A stretch of 25,471 bases of DNA from a virus. Of the stretch, positions 7,736 to 15,757 are shown piece after piece. Numbering within the stretch: position 1 is the stretch's first letter; each line of letters starts with the position of its first letter. The notes under the pieces are model-generated. The model was given only the letters and a program-made list of their open reading frames with translations. It ran no database searches and was not told the origin of the DNA. Both the position numbers and the translations under genes were made by a program. The stretch lies in IMG/VR virus record IMGVR_UViG_3300035704_000390, positions 1 to 25,471 of that record; one strand, 5' to 3'.

Positions 7736-7886
7736 CCGTAGGGTGGGCAAAGGCGGCCGAGGCCGCCGGCCTATGGGGCGCCGCCCGATCCGCCGTGCCC
7801 ACGCGTGATGCGCTTCCGCGCGGGCACGGCGCATCGAAGGCTGTGCCACACTGCAAACACTTCGGCCGCCTTTGCCCACCCTACGG
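7736..7886. repeat. nested inverted repeat, MITE- or REP-like
   Basis: The outer arms 7736-7760 (ccgtagggtgggcaaaggcg...) and 7862-7886 are perfect 25-base inverted copies. Inside them lie inner arms gccgtgccc (7792-7800) and gggcacggc (7822-7830). The unit fills the gap between the frameshifted small gene and the tail stabilisation gene. It has no coding sense. The nested palindromic build suggests a non-autonomous mobile repeat. No target-site duplication was identified. Confidence 0.75.
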
Positions 7887-7902
7887 ACCGACGACCGGGC
7901 GA

Positions 7903-9369
7903 TCACCGCGCCCCTTCGAGCGCGACCTCGGGCTCGACGCCGGTCGCAAAACTCCATGGCGTGCCGGCGGGGATGCGCACGTTGCCGCGCGCGTAGCGCG
8001 TCGAGGCGCGCTGCGGGCAGCTTCCGCTCGCGTCCATGGCGCTCTCGGGCGAAAAGACTTCCGTATCGGTCAGCCGCTCGCGGGTGCCGACCGAGCCGAA
8101 GGCGGCCGGCGCGTCGGTGATCGGGCGGAAGCCGCGCACGAACACGCGCCGCCCCTCCTGCGCCTGGGCGCTGGTCGCGAGCCGCGCCTCGAGGTTCGGG
8201 CCGCGGAAGAAGCCGAGCTGATGCGATGCATTGAAGCCGGCGATCTCGGGCGTCGCCGAGGTCGCAAAGCTGTCGAGCGAGGCGGTCAGCGCGTCGAGCG
8301 AGCCGCCCGGCGCGATCGCGTCGAGATTCTCCAGCGTGAGCCCCGGCTGCGCGCACGAGCCGAGGAATTCGCCGCTCAGCACGATCGGCGTGAAGCGCGC
8401 GAGCACGTAGTCGTAGACGAGGAGCTTGTCGAAGCGCGCCGCCGCGCCGGCGTTCGACTTGTAGGCCCAGAAGACGCGGTTGTTCTTCGGGTCGGAGGCG
8501 CCGAGCACGAGCTGCAGGTTGCCCTTGTCGAGGTCGGCGAAAAAGGTGCGGTCGACGCGCTCCTTGCCGATCGCGGCCGGGTAGCCGCCCGGGTCCATCT
8601 GCTGAAAGCCCTGTGCGCCGAGGAAGAAGATGCGGTCGCCGGAGCGGATCAGCGAATACGGCGCATAGAGCCCGCGGTCGTCGCTGATGCGCTCGATCTG
8701 AAAGATCACCGGCGAGCCCGGCGCATAGATCATGCGGCGGATGGCGGTGTCCTGGAAGATGTTGCCGAACTCGCCGCCCGCGACGCCACGCACGATGCCG
8801 CCGTCGGGCAGGTCCTGGAAATTCGAGGAGTTGGTGGTGTTGGTCCAGTTGGTCGGATCGCCGAGGCCCGACCACTGCACGCGGTAGGGATTGTTGAGCA
8901 GGCCGGAGAGCACCACGAAGTCGCCGACCACCGCGATGTAGCGCGCCTGCGGCGGCGACCCGGCGAGGTTGCCGAATGCGGTCGACGCCGTGAGGTCGAA
9001 GAACTGCGGCGCGACATTCGCCTGCACGACGATGACGAAGTTGATGTACTGGACGAACTGCCACTGATCGCTCGCCGAGACCGCCGAATAGCTCCCCGCC
9101 CCGAGGCTCACGTCGCTCCAGGTCTGGTTGGTGTTGTTGAGCTGCCAGAGCTTGGTCGCGGTCGCGGCGAAAATCGCGGTCGAGCCGTCGGTCTTGATCG
9201 CCTTGAAGAAGCCGCGGCACGCCCCGGGCAGGCTGGCGCTGTAGGCGGCAAAATCCTGCATCGGGCCGTAGCCGTCGCCGCGCGGCAGCACGTTGACGAC
9301 CTGGTCCGTGTAGGCGGCGGCGTAGTCGCTGATGTCGGGGCGGTACTCGCCGAAGGGAACGAGAGGCAT
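7903..9369 (-). CDS. tail stabilisation/hub protein, P22 gp10-like
   Basis: The 488-residue protein resembles the P22 gp10 'packaged DNA stabilisation' family (P22 gp10 is about 470 residues), which forms the tail hub below the portal and closes the DNA channel. Evidence is its length, its beta-rich pattern throughout, phrases such as MPLVPFGEYRPDISDY at the start, LSGLLNNPYRVQWSGLGDPT near 160 and SLIRSGDRIFFLGAQGFQQM in the middle, and its place after the adaptor in the tail region. No catalytic site is expected. It is separated from the adaptor by the AraC/beta-helix island. The upstream ribosome binding site is weak. Assignment to the fold is by resemblance. Confidence 0.8.
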   Translation of the reverse strand: MPLVPFGEYRPDISDYAAAYTDQVVNVLPRGDGYGPMQDFAAYSASLPGACRGFFKAIKTDGSTAIFAATATKLWQLNNTNQTWSDVSLGAGSYSAVSASDQWQFVQYINFVIVVQANVAPQFFDLTASTAFGNLAGSPPQARYIAVVGDFVVLSGLLNNPYRVQWSGLGDPTNWTNTTNSSNFQDLPDGGIVRGVAGGEFGNIFQDTAIRRMIYAPGSPVIFQIERISDDRGLYAPYSLIRSGDRIFFLGAQGFQQMDPGGYPAAIGKERVDRTFFADLDKGNLQLVLGASDPKNNRVFWAYKSNAGAAARFDKLLVYDYVLARFTPIVLSGEFLGSCAQPGLTLENLDAIAPGGSLDALTASLDSFATSATPEIAGFNASHQLGFFRGPNLEARLATSAQAQEGRRVFVRGFRPITDAPAAFGSVGTRERLTDTEVFSPESAMDASGSCPQRASTRYARGNVRIPAGTPWSFATGVEPEVALEGAR

Positions 9370-9557
9370 GTGTGCGGCCTATGAGATTTGTTGCGGCGTG
9401 GCCCGGGTCGCTCGCCGATGGACCGGCGCAAACGAAATAGAAGCGCCTCTCAAGAATAAGAGAAGGCGGCCTGAAGGCCCGCTGCGCGGATGTCTGCCAC
9501 CCTCGCTGGTCCACCGAGTCCGCGGACGAGACCCGCCAAAGCGAGGAGCCGACGCGC

Positions 9558-10523
9558 ATGCCGAAAACCGCACCGTTCATGATGATCGCGACCTGGCGCA
9601 ACTTCATTGTTCCGCTGGCAGCCGCCGTTTTCACCGTCGTTGCGGCGCCCGCGCATGCGCAGACGCGCGTCTTCGTCGGCGCGCTGGGAGCCGACAGCAA
9701 CAGTTGCAGCTTCGCGGCGCCCTGCCGGACCTTCCAGCACGCGCATGATGTCCTTCCGGCAGGCGGGGGCGTCATCGACGTACTCGACCCCAGCCGTTAC
9801 GGCTCGATCACGATCACCAAGCCGATCGATATCCAGGGGCATGGGATTGCCGAGATATCCCCGGGTAGCGGTCATGACGGCATCACCATCAATGCCGGCG
9901 CAAACGACGCCATTCTCCTGACCGGCGTGCTCGTCAACGGGGCGGCGGTCGGCGGCTCCGGCATCGTGTTCAACACAGGCAAGAGCTTGAGCGTCGAGAA
10001 TTGCATCGTCCGCAATTTCACGAGCGCCGGCCTGCGTGCGGTCGCGGGCGTTTTTACGATATCCAACTCGTCCTTTGCCGATAACACCTTCAACGGGATC
10101 CTCCTGCAGGCCACCGGCGGGACGATCACGGCCGCCATCGATCGGACCGTGATGTCCGGCAACGGCTTCACCGGCCTCAACCTGATCGGGCAAGGCGCCG
10201 CGGCGAAAGCCACGGTGACGGACAGCATCGCGGCCAACAACCTCGGCAGTCCGCCCAACGGCAGCGTCGGCTTTTTCGTGCAGGCGGCCGGTGCCAAGAC
10301 GACCCTGGTGCTGACGCGCTCCACCGCCATGGGCAATGAGGTCGGAATTCAAGCGAGCGGCACGAACGGGGCCATACGGATCGGCGGATCGGTCGTGACG
10401 GAGAACACGACGGGCTTCACCGTGTCCTCGCCCGCACAAATCTTCACCTATCAGGACAACATTTTTGACGACAACGGCACCCCCAGCGGCGGCGGGACCT
10501 TGACGCTCGCCAATCCGCAATAG
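9558..10523 (+). CDS. secreted right-handed beta-helix protein, paralogue 1
   Basis: The 321-residue protein has an N-terminal signal peptide ending near residue 35 (AAPAHAQ). TRVFVGALGADSNSCSF...CRTFQ follows, with two Cys that probably form a disulphide. The rest is a run of short beta-strand turns (GITINAGA, GIVFNTGKSLSVENCIV, GVFTISNSSFADN) typical of a parallel beta-helix. Such exported proteins often bind or cut polysaccharides, but no catalytic residues can be assigned. GAGGAG lies about 10 bases before the start; an ATG 7 codons in is also possible. It is the first gene of a plus-strand cassette with an AraC regulator and a paralogue. Confidence 0.85.
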   Translation: MPKTAPFMMIATWRNFIVPLAAAVFTVVAAPAHAQTRVFVGALGADSNSCSFAAPCRTFQHAHDVLPAGGGVIDVLDPSRYGSITITKPIDIQGHGIAEISPGSGHDGITINAGANDAILLTGVLVNGAAVGGSGIVFNTGKSLSVENCIVRNFTSAGLRAVAGVFTISNSSFADNTFNGILLQATGGTITAAIDRTVMSGNGFTGLNLIGQGAAAKATVTDSIAANNLGSPPNGSVGFFVQAAGAKTTLVLTRSTAMGNEVGIQASGTNGAIRIGGSVVTENTTGFTVSSPAQIFTYQDNIFDDNGTPSGGGTLTLANPQ

Positions 10524-10659
10524 GTCGCGACGCGAGAAGGTCAGCGCCGTCGACGATACCTTACCGGGGTGCCGGAACGGGCCGGCGAGATTTTCCTCGC
10601 AGCCCGACCGGCGCTTCGATGCTATGCTGCCGACGACGCAGTATTGCAGGTCGAACGAG

Positions 10660-11637
10660 ATGTCAGTCTCCCCGTCGGACGCGGCGACGATCCAATTTTC
10701 CACCGATGCGTTTTCCGCACGCGAGCGCCTGACCGCCTGGCGCGACACATTCGGCAGCCAGATCGCCAAGCTCGACATCGCGCCTTTGCGCGAAATTCCG
10801 TTCTACGCTCACATGAACATGCGGCTGATGCCGGGGCTCGTCATCGCGTCCGGGTCCGGCGCCGTCAAGGACGTCGGTCGCACCCGGGCGCTGGTTGCCG
10901 ACGGCAATGAGAGCCTGGTCCTGCATATTGCGTCCTGCGCGGGCCGGGCAACGCAGTTCGGCCAGGACATCCCGGTCGCGGCCGGGGACGCGATCCTGCT
11001 GTCGAATTCCCACATCGGCACATTCACGTTCGAACGCGAGCAGTCGGTTCTCGCGATCGGATTGCCGCGCGCGACGCTCGCACCCTCTCTTCAAGATCCG
11101 GACGCCGCTTTTACCCTCACCGTCTCCAGGGACAACGAGGCGCTGCGGCTGCTAAAGGCCTATGCGGGGACGCTCGAGCGAGGGCCTCCGGTCAGCGAGG
11201 AATTGCAGGCGCTCGCGGCGGCTCATGTCAACGATCTCGTCGCGTTGGCGCTCGGCGCGACGCGCGACGCAACCGAGATTGCGCGGACACGCGGCATACG
11301 CGCCGCCCGACTGCACCTGGCCAAAGCCCACGTGACACGGCACCTCGGGTGGGCGGGCCTTTCGCCCGGCAGCGTGGCGGCGCATCTCGGCATCACGCCG
11401 CGCTACGTCCACATCCTGTTCGAGACCTCCGGCATGTCGTTCTCCGAGTTCGTGCTTGCCCGGCGGCTCGCGCACGCACACCGGATGCTGACCTCCCCGC
11501 TTCACGCTGGCCAGACCATTAGCGCGATCGCCTTTGCGGCCGGCTTCGCCGATCTATCGCACTTCAACCGAAGCTTCCGCCGCCGCTATGGCTGCACACC
11601 GTCCGACGTGCGCATCGCCAGGCGCCGCGAGCGGTGA
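10660..11637 (+). CDS. AraC-family transcriptional regulator
   Basis: The 325-residue cytoplasmic regulator has an N-terminal AraC-binding-like cupin domain (about residues 15-170). The C-terminal part (about 225-320) is an AraC/XylS DNA-binding domain with two helix-turn-helix motifs: GSVAAHLGITPRYVHILFE, and ISAIAFAAGFADLSHFNRSF followed by the signature RRRYGCTPSDVR. The start at 10660 is chosen for the downstream sequence MSVSPSDAAT; the frame also has an ATG at 10624. Both have weak ribosome binding sites. It lies between the two secreted beta-helix genes on the same strand, with gaps of 136 and 143 bases, and probably controls one or both. Confidence 0.92.
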   Translation: MSVSPSDAATIQFSTDAFSARERLTAWRDTFGSQIAKLDIAPLREIPFYAHMNMRLMPGLVIASGSGAVKDVGRTRALVADGNESLVLHIASCAGRATQFGQDIPVAAGDAILLSNSHIGTFTFEREQSVLAIGLPRATLAPSLQDPDAAFTLTVSRDNEALRLLKAYAGTLERGPPVSEELQALAAAHVNDLVALALGATRDATEIARTRGIRAARLHLAKAHVTRHLGWAGLSPGSVAAHLGITPRYVHILFETSGMSFSEFVLARRLAHAHRMLTSPLHAGQTISAIAFAAGFADLSHFNRSFRRRYGCTPSDVRIARRRER

Positions 11638-11780
11638 CGACAGGCCGCCGCACCAAACACGATCGCGACCTTCGTCACGATTTTTCCAATGGACTTCCAG
11701 AGCGGCACCAGATCAGCGATGACACGCAAAGCGCATATATGGCATCCTGGCCGCCACGTTACGCCCCGGGGGGATCCGCC

Positions 11781-12542
11781 ATGAAACACGCATCCATTTT
11801 CACCACCGCCATCGCGTTGCTCGCACTCGCGGCCCTTCACGCCACGCCGGCCCAGGCACAAGCGGCACGCGTGTTCGTCAGCGGCGCGGGCAACGACAAC
11901 AACAATTGCAGCATCACGCTGCCCTGCCACTCCTTCCAGAAGGCCCACGACAGCGTGGCGGCGAACGGCGTGATCAACGTGCTCGATCCGGGCAACTATG
12001 GTCCGGTGACCATCACGAAGTCGATCAGCATCGACGGCCACGGGTGGGCGGGCGTGACGTCCGCGGGCAGCGGCAACGGGATCACGATCAATGCCGGCGC
12101 CACTGACAACATCAATTTGAGCGGCATCGTGATCGACGGCCTCAACGCCGGCGCCAACGGGATTGCGTTCAACAGCGGCGGATATCTGCAGATCGCCGAC
12201 TGCACGATCCGACATTTTGTGACCAACGGAGTCTTGCTTCAGTCAAACAGCGTGACGGGCGGGACCCCGACCATGATCCTGAACAGCGTCATCACGCAGA
12301 ACAATGCCGGAATCAATGTGATCCATAGTATTCTGTCGGTCGACAGATCGACCTTGGCCAAGAACGGCACCGCATTCGTCATAAACGACGGCGAGCTCCA
12401 ACTTGGTCGCTCGAGCGTCTTTGCCAACACCGCAGTGGCGCCCACTGATTTTACGGGCGCCTCGTTCGTAAGCTTCGGCGACAACCACTTCTTCAGCAAC
12501 GGCGGCACCGTCCCGATTTTCTTTAAGCCCCCGCTAGAATAG
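11781..12542 (+). CDS. secreted right-handed beta-helix protein, paralogue 2
   Basis: The 253-residue protein has a signal peptide to about residue 28 (HATPAQAQA). RVFVSGAGNDNNNCSI...CHSFQKAHD follows, closely matching the start of paralogue 1, including the Cys pair. It continues with GNGITINAGATDNINLSGIV and further beta-helix turns. It is about 70 residues shorter than paralogue 1. GGGGGGA precedes the ATG at 11781, which is chosen over longer upstream readings that lack a signal peptide. It is the third gene of the cassette, 143 bases after the AraC regulator. Substrate or partner is unknown. Confidence 0.85.
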   Translation: MKHASIFTTAIALLALAALHATPAQAQAARVFVSGAGNDNNNCSITLPCHSFQKAHDSVAANGVINVLDPGNYGPVTITKSISIDGHGWAGVTSAGSGNGITINAGATDNINLSGIVIDGLNAGANGIAFNSGGYLQIADCTIRHFVTNGVLLQSNSVTGGTPTMILNSVITQNNAGINVIHSILSVDRSTLAKNGTAFVINDGELQLGRSSVFANTAVAPTDFTGASFVSFGDNHFFSNGGTVPIFFKPPLE

Positions 12543-12634
12543 CCATCGCGCCCCGGCGCGACGGCATCGCGGCGGGCGCCGCATGACGACGGCCCGGGTA
12601 CGCTTTTCGCGACCCAGTCCAGCCGACGCCTAGC

Positions 12635-13258
12635 TCACGGCGTCGCGCCCATCACGCGCACCGCCGAGGGCGCGCGCGTCCTGGCGTCGAGCCGGTCGAT
12701 CTCGTCAAAGATCGCGTCGCGCCGTCCGGCCCACAGCGCCAGGCTGTCGGGATCCTTGACGAAGCCGTGCGCCTCGGCGAGCGCGCCGAAGAGATAGAGG
12801 TCGGGCCAGGTGGCGAAGAGCCAGTTGGTCGCGACCGGCGGCGTCTGCGCGGCGAGCGCCGCGAGATTTGGGACCTTCTGGAAATAGTCGAACGTCAGGC
12901 CGGTGTTGTCGGATGGCCCGAGCGTGAGGTTCGGCCCCTCGATGGTGAAGTAGCGCGGGTTGCCCTGCGGCAGCGTCGGAAACAGCGCATGCAGGTAGGA
13001 CGGATGCACGTATTCGAGCTCGCGCGGCGCGCTGCCGGTCCAGGTGACGCGCCGCCAGGTGAGATAATCCGCCGGCAGCGTCGCGACGCCGTTCGCGGGG
13101 GTTAGCGTGACGGTCGCCTCCTGCTGGCGCACGCGCAGGCGGCGGTTCGCCACGGTCTCGAACAGTGCGATGAAGTCGGGGATGTTCGCGGCGAGATCGG
13201 CGCGGGCGAGCCAGCTCGCGACCGCGGTCTGCAGGTCGGTGTAGGTTTGCAGGGGCAT
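12635..13258 (-). CDS. phage adaptor/head-tail connector protein, SU10 adaptor-like
   Basis: The 207-residue protein looks like the SU10-type adaptor that docks under the portal. It starts MPLQTYTDLQTAVASWLARADL and continues with FIALFETVANRRLRVR near residue 30 and a run of beta strands in the middle (TLPADYLTWRRVTWTG, LTLGPSDNTGLTFDYFQKVP). It ends with a helical section from about 140 that includes WPDLYLFGALAEAHGFVKD. The family links portal to tail. It lies 198 bases downstream of the small conserved gene at 13457-13744 and before the beta-helix cassette. No clear ribosome binding site is seen before the ATG. Confidence 0.85.
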   Translation of the reverse strand: MPLQTYTDLQTAVASWLARADLAANIPDFIALFETVANRRLRVRQQEATVTLTPANGVATLPADYLTWRRVTWTGSAPRELEYVHPSYLHALFPTLPQGNPRYFTIEGPNLTLGPSDNTGLTFDYFQKVPNLAALAAQTPPVATNWLFATWPDLYLFGALAEAHGFVKDPDSLALWAGRRDAIFDEIDRLDARTRAPSAVRVMGATP

Positions 13259-13300
13259 GATGGGTCTCGACGGCAGTGTGTGAGGTGAGCACGGAGGTTG

Positions 13301-13435
13301 CTCTCCCTCTCCCCGTTCTTACGGGGAGAGGGTTGGGGTGAGGGGCGCTGAGCCGCGGCGCATCACATTGTCAGTAACGACTCGCGGAGAAGCCCCCTCA
13401 CCCCGACCCTCTCCCCCAAAAAGGGGGAGAGGGAG
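13301..13435. repeat. paired inverted 'ctccctctcccc' repeats
   Basis: Two palindromic units face each other: 13301-13345 (cctctccccgttcttacggg, then gagagggttggggtgagggg) and 13393-13435 (the inverse order, ending aagggggagagggag). Each can fold by itself and the two can pair. The gap between is 47 bases. This unit type is common in Bradyrhizobium-like intergenic regions, from memory. It occupies the space between the adaptor gene and the small gene upstream, and may act as a transcription or mRNA-end signal. Confidence 0.75.
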
Positions 13436-13456
13436 CGCAGGCGCCGTGCAAACGCC

Positions 13457-13744
13457 TCACCGATCGACGCGCAGGTGCCGCCAGTCCGGGTCGTCGAGCT
13501 TCTTGCGGATGAACTCGCCGAACTCTTCGCCCGACATGCGCAGCACGTCGGCGCCCTCCTCGGTCATCCACTTGACCAGGACGACGTTCGGGATGGTCGC
13601 GATGTGGCGGCCCCAGTCGCTCCGCTGCGGCTCCGCTTGCAGCGCCTTGTTGCGCGCGAGGATCGGCTCAACGTCCTGAATGTGCTCGACCGTGAAGCGA
13701 TCGCCATCGCGATCGAGATGAACGCGGGCGACGACGTCGCTCAT
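13457..13744 (-). CDS. small conserved phage protein, unknown function
   Basis: The 95-residue protein is charged and soluble. It contains HIQDVEPILARNKALQAEP, then SDWGRHIATIPNVVLVKWM and ends KKLDDPDWRHLRVDR. The pattern (D-V-E-P-I-L, W-G-R-H, D-P-D-W-R-H-L-R) is familiar from small proteins beside capsid and adaptor genes in short-tailed phages, where its role is unknown. The ATG at 13744 has AAGGA upstream. It lies between the decoration-like pair and the adaptor, with palindromic repeats on both sides. Confidence 0.8.
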   Translation of the reverse strand: MSDVVARVHLDRDGDRFTVEHIQDVEPILARNKALQAEPQRSDWGRHIATIPNVVLVKWMTEEGADVLRMSGEEFGEFIRKKLDDPDWRHLRVDR

Positions 13745-13816
13745 CGGGGGAGTCCTTGGGTTTTTTTGGAGACGTTGTCGTAGTACGGATTCGATGCTGC
13801 GAGCGCCTACCTATGA

Positions 13817-13946
13817 CCCTCATCCTGAGGTGCGAGCGAAGCGAGCCTCGAAGGATGCAGGCCGAGGCGGCGCAACGAGCAAGCGGAACCGCATCGGCCC
13901 TCGTCCTTCGAGGGCCGGGCTTCGCCCGGCCGCCTCAGGATGAGGG
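13817..13946. repeat. palindromic intergenic repeat
   Basis: The ends ccctcatcctgagg (13817-13830) and cctcaggatgaggg (13933-13946) are perfect 14-base inverted copies. Inner hairpins include gcgagcgaagcgagcctcg and gggccgggcttcgcccggcc. It lies in the 252-base gap between the gene at 13457-13744 and the one at 13997-14311. No gene is seen in that gap. The type is a frequent Rhizobiales intergenic repeat, from memory. Confidence 0.75.
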
Positions 13947-13996
13947 ATCGAGGGATGGAGCTTGTGGCTACCCGTTGAAGACGCGCCCCCCTCGCC

Positions 13997-14311
13997 TCAC
14001 CCCAGCTCCGTCACCCACAGCGTCCCCGCCGTGCCGGTGACGAGGCCGCCGGTCGCGGCCTCGATCACGGCCAAGACCTCGCCCGGCGTCACCATCACGT
14101 ACTCGACCCAGCCGGCGGGCAGGAACGGCGAGGTGGCGGTCGCGGTGGCGCTGCCGTCGCCGATCTGGACGTTGCAGGCGGTGTTCGCGGCGATGCGGAT
14201 CTGGCGGGTCTGCGCGCCGAACGGCGCGCCGATCTGCGTCGAGGCGGCGCCGACCGCGATGGCCTGGGTGGCGAGCTCGCGGCCGTGGCCGAGTTCGATG
14301 GTTGCCGCCAT
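13997..14311 (-). CDS. small phage virion-like protein, possible decoration protein
   Basis: The 104-residue protein is beta-rich and lacks charged clusters. It starts MAATIELGHGRELATQ and includes APFGAQTRQIRIAANTACNV and LPAGWVEYVMVTPGEVLAVI. Its ATG lies 4 bases beyond the stop of the preceding gene, so translation is probably coupled. It follows another small beta-rich protein and the capsid gene, a place where decoration or head-completion proteins are usual. No family is recognised. Confidence 0.72.
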   Translation of the reverse strand: MAATIELGHGRELATQAIAVGAASTQIGAPFGAQTRQIRIAANTACNVQIGDGSATATATSPFLPAGWVEYVMVTPGEVLAVIEAATGGLVTGTAGTLWVTELG

Positions 14312-14315
14312 GGCG

Positions 14316-14681
14316 TCACCGGATGATCGCCGCGAACGCGCCCGGGATGCTGGTCCCGGTGCCGCCCGCGGGCGTGAACGTGATCAGGTCGCCCTCGTTG
14401 ACCGCGACGCCGTCGAGCGCGCCCGGCTCAAAAATGCTGGCGGCGCGCGCGCCGGTGCCGGCCGGAATGCTGAGAGCGCCGCCCGTGATGTCGGAACCGG
14501 CGTTGACCGTGACCGACACCGTGATGGTGCCCGTGGTGGTGCCGCCGGCGGCGGCCATCAGGCGCTCGATGAGGCCGGCGCGCGGCGCGATGGCGGATGC
14601 GGCGACCGGCGTGGTGGCGATCGACGTGGTCGACTCGCACAGCGGAATGTCCTTGAAGGGCCGCGGGGTGGGAAGAGTCAT
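14316..14681 (-). CDS. small phage virion-like protein, possible decoration protein
   Basis: The 121-residue protein starts MTLPTPRPFKDIPLCESTTS and is rich in Thr, Ala and Gly with alternating beta-strand patterns (TGTITVSVTVNAGSDITGG, VAVNEGDLITFTPAGGTG). The repeated T-G-T-I-T-V pattern is typical of small phage surface proteins. AGGA is upstream of the ATG. It is the first gene after the capsid, 97 bases on, with a hairpin between. A capsid decoration role is inferred from place and composition only. Confidence 0.72.
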   Translation of the reverse strand: MTLPTPRPFKDIPLCESTTSIATTPVAASAIAPRAGLIERLMAAAGGTTTGTITVSVTVNAGSDITGGALSIPAGTGARAASIFEPGALDGVAVNEGDLITFTPAGGTGTSIPGAFAAIIR

Positions 14682-14716
14682 GAATGGTGGTCCTGTTGAG
14701 GTGAAAACGATTCACA

Positions 14717-14749
14717 CCGTCATGGCCGGGCTTGTCACGGCCATGACGG
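14717..14749. repeat. short palindrome between capsid and decoration-like genes
   Basis: Arms ccgtcatggccg (14717-14728) and cggccatgacgg (14738-14749) are perfect complements around a 9-base loop. It lies just downstream of the capsid stop on the transcribed minus strand. It could protect or end the capsid mRNA, though no T run follows. It resembles a Bradyrhizobium-type 'ccgtcatggcc' intergenic repeat. Confidence 0.65.
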
Positions 14750-14778
14750 CGTGTGTGGCGTGCAGCTCGTCCGCCGCC

Positions 14779-15735
14779 TTACGACGTCGTGTTGTCGAAC
14801 ACGCCGCCCGAGGACTTCTCGTTGCGCGCTTCGAGCGTGTACTCGGAGAGCACCTCTTTGCGCTCCGAGTCGCCGGTCTTGGCGAGCGGGATCGACACCA
14901 TCTTGCGGCCGTTGAGATAGGCGACGGCCCACATGTCCATCTGCAGCACCAGCACGTCGCGCGGCCGCGTGAAGCGGTTGGCGACGACCTTGAGGTAGCC
15001 GAAGTCCGAGTCGTAGGCGTCGACCGCCGCGATGATCTTCTTGCCCTTGGTCTCCTCGATCGGCGTCGCGCGGCCCGTGAAGGTCGAGAACGTCTGCTTG
15101 TTGAAGCCGCCCGTCATGATGGTGTCGGGCTTGCCGCCGTTGTTCCAGATCGCCTGCAGCACCGTCTTGAGGCTCGCCTCCGTGAAGGCGCGCTGGGTGC
15201 CGTCGGTGCGCGTGCCGGTGCCGTCGGCGGCCGCCGGGTCGTTGCCGCCGGCGCCCTTGCTGGTGTTCGACTTGAGCCACGACAGCGTCGAGGCGAGCGT
15301 GCGCGCGGTCGCGGCGTTGCCGGCGTTCTTCGCCTGGTTGGTGCCGACCAGGATGCCCTCCATGTCGCGCTTGAGCTCGAGGCCCTTGAGCATCTCCTGA
15401 TAGGCCATCTCGTTGTCGCGGCCGGCGTGCTCGACCGCCTGCTGGGTGCCGGAAACCTGCGGCACTTTGCGGCTGATCTGCGCGACATTGCCGAGCCGCA
15501 CCGTCGGCGTGGTCGCGTCGGCGCTCGCGTCGTCGCCTTCGAGCTGGGCATTGGCGGTGTTGACCGCGGCGAGCGCCTGCGTCTGCCACTCGTGCAGCAC
15601 GGCGGTCGCCTTGGTCTTCTCGACGCCGGTCATGAACGGCGTGTCGGTCGGGTCGATGCGATGGATCACGTCGCTGAGATCCTCGCGATTGCCGGCGGCC
15701 GAATAGGTCGTGAACGTGTTGGCCGGAAGAGACAT
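14779..15735 (-). CDS. major capsid protein, SU10 type (DUF5309-like)
   Basis: The 318-residue protein forms the icosahedral shell. The N-terminus MSLPANTFTTYSAAGNREDL with DVIHRIDPTDTPFMTGVEK nearby matches the start of SU10-type capsid proteins (DUF5309). HEWQTQALAAV, an acidic loop, and VPQVSGTQQAVEHAGR follow. The middle has helical ELKRDMEGILVGTNQAKNAG, and the end carries YDSDFGYLKVVANRF and DMWAVAYLNGRKM. It has an HK97-like fold by family knowledge. AAGGAGA lies directly upstream and suits high expression. It follows the scaffold gene by 22 bases. Confidence 0.92.
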   Translation of the reverse strand: MSLPANTFTTYSAAGNREDLSDVIHRIDPTDTPFMTGVEKTKATAVLHEWQTQALAAVNTANAQLEGDDASADATTPTVRLGNVAQISRKVPQVSGTQQAVEHAGRDNEMAYQEMLKGLELKRDMEGILVGTNQAKNAGNAATARTLASTLSWLKSNTSKGAGGNDPAAADGTGTRTDGTQRAFTEASLKTVLQAIWNNGGKPDTIMTGGFNKQTFSTFTGRATPIEETKGKKIIAAVDAYDSDFGYLKVVANRFTRPRDVLVLQMDMWAVAYLNGRKMVSIPLAKTGDSERKEVLSEYTLEARNEKSSGGVFDNTTS

Positions 15736-15757
15736 GTCGATTTCTCCTTATTTTGAT

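Noticed and set aside
6116-9384. Long plus-strand open frames (6116-7531 and 7513-9384)
   Set aside because: Both lie antisense to supported phage genes, have Arg/Ala/Gly/Val-rich composition and no ribosome binding sites of note.
7484-9775. A minus-strand open frame of 905 codons running from the GNAT-like gene far upstream
   Set aside because: Only its last 141 codons have protein sense. The rest is Arg/Ala/Pro-rich reading of the tail stabilisation gene in another frame and runs through an inverted repeat.
13301-13946. Repeat-rich stretch considered as a CRISPR array
   Set aside because: The units are palindromes of different types with no regular spacing and no spacer pattern.
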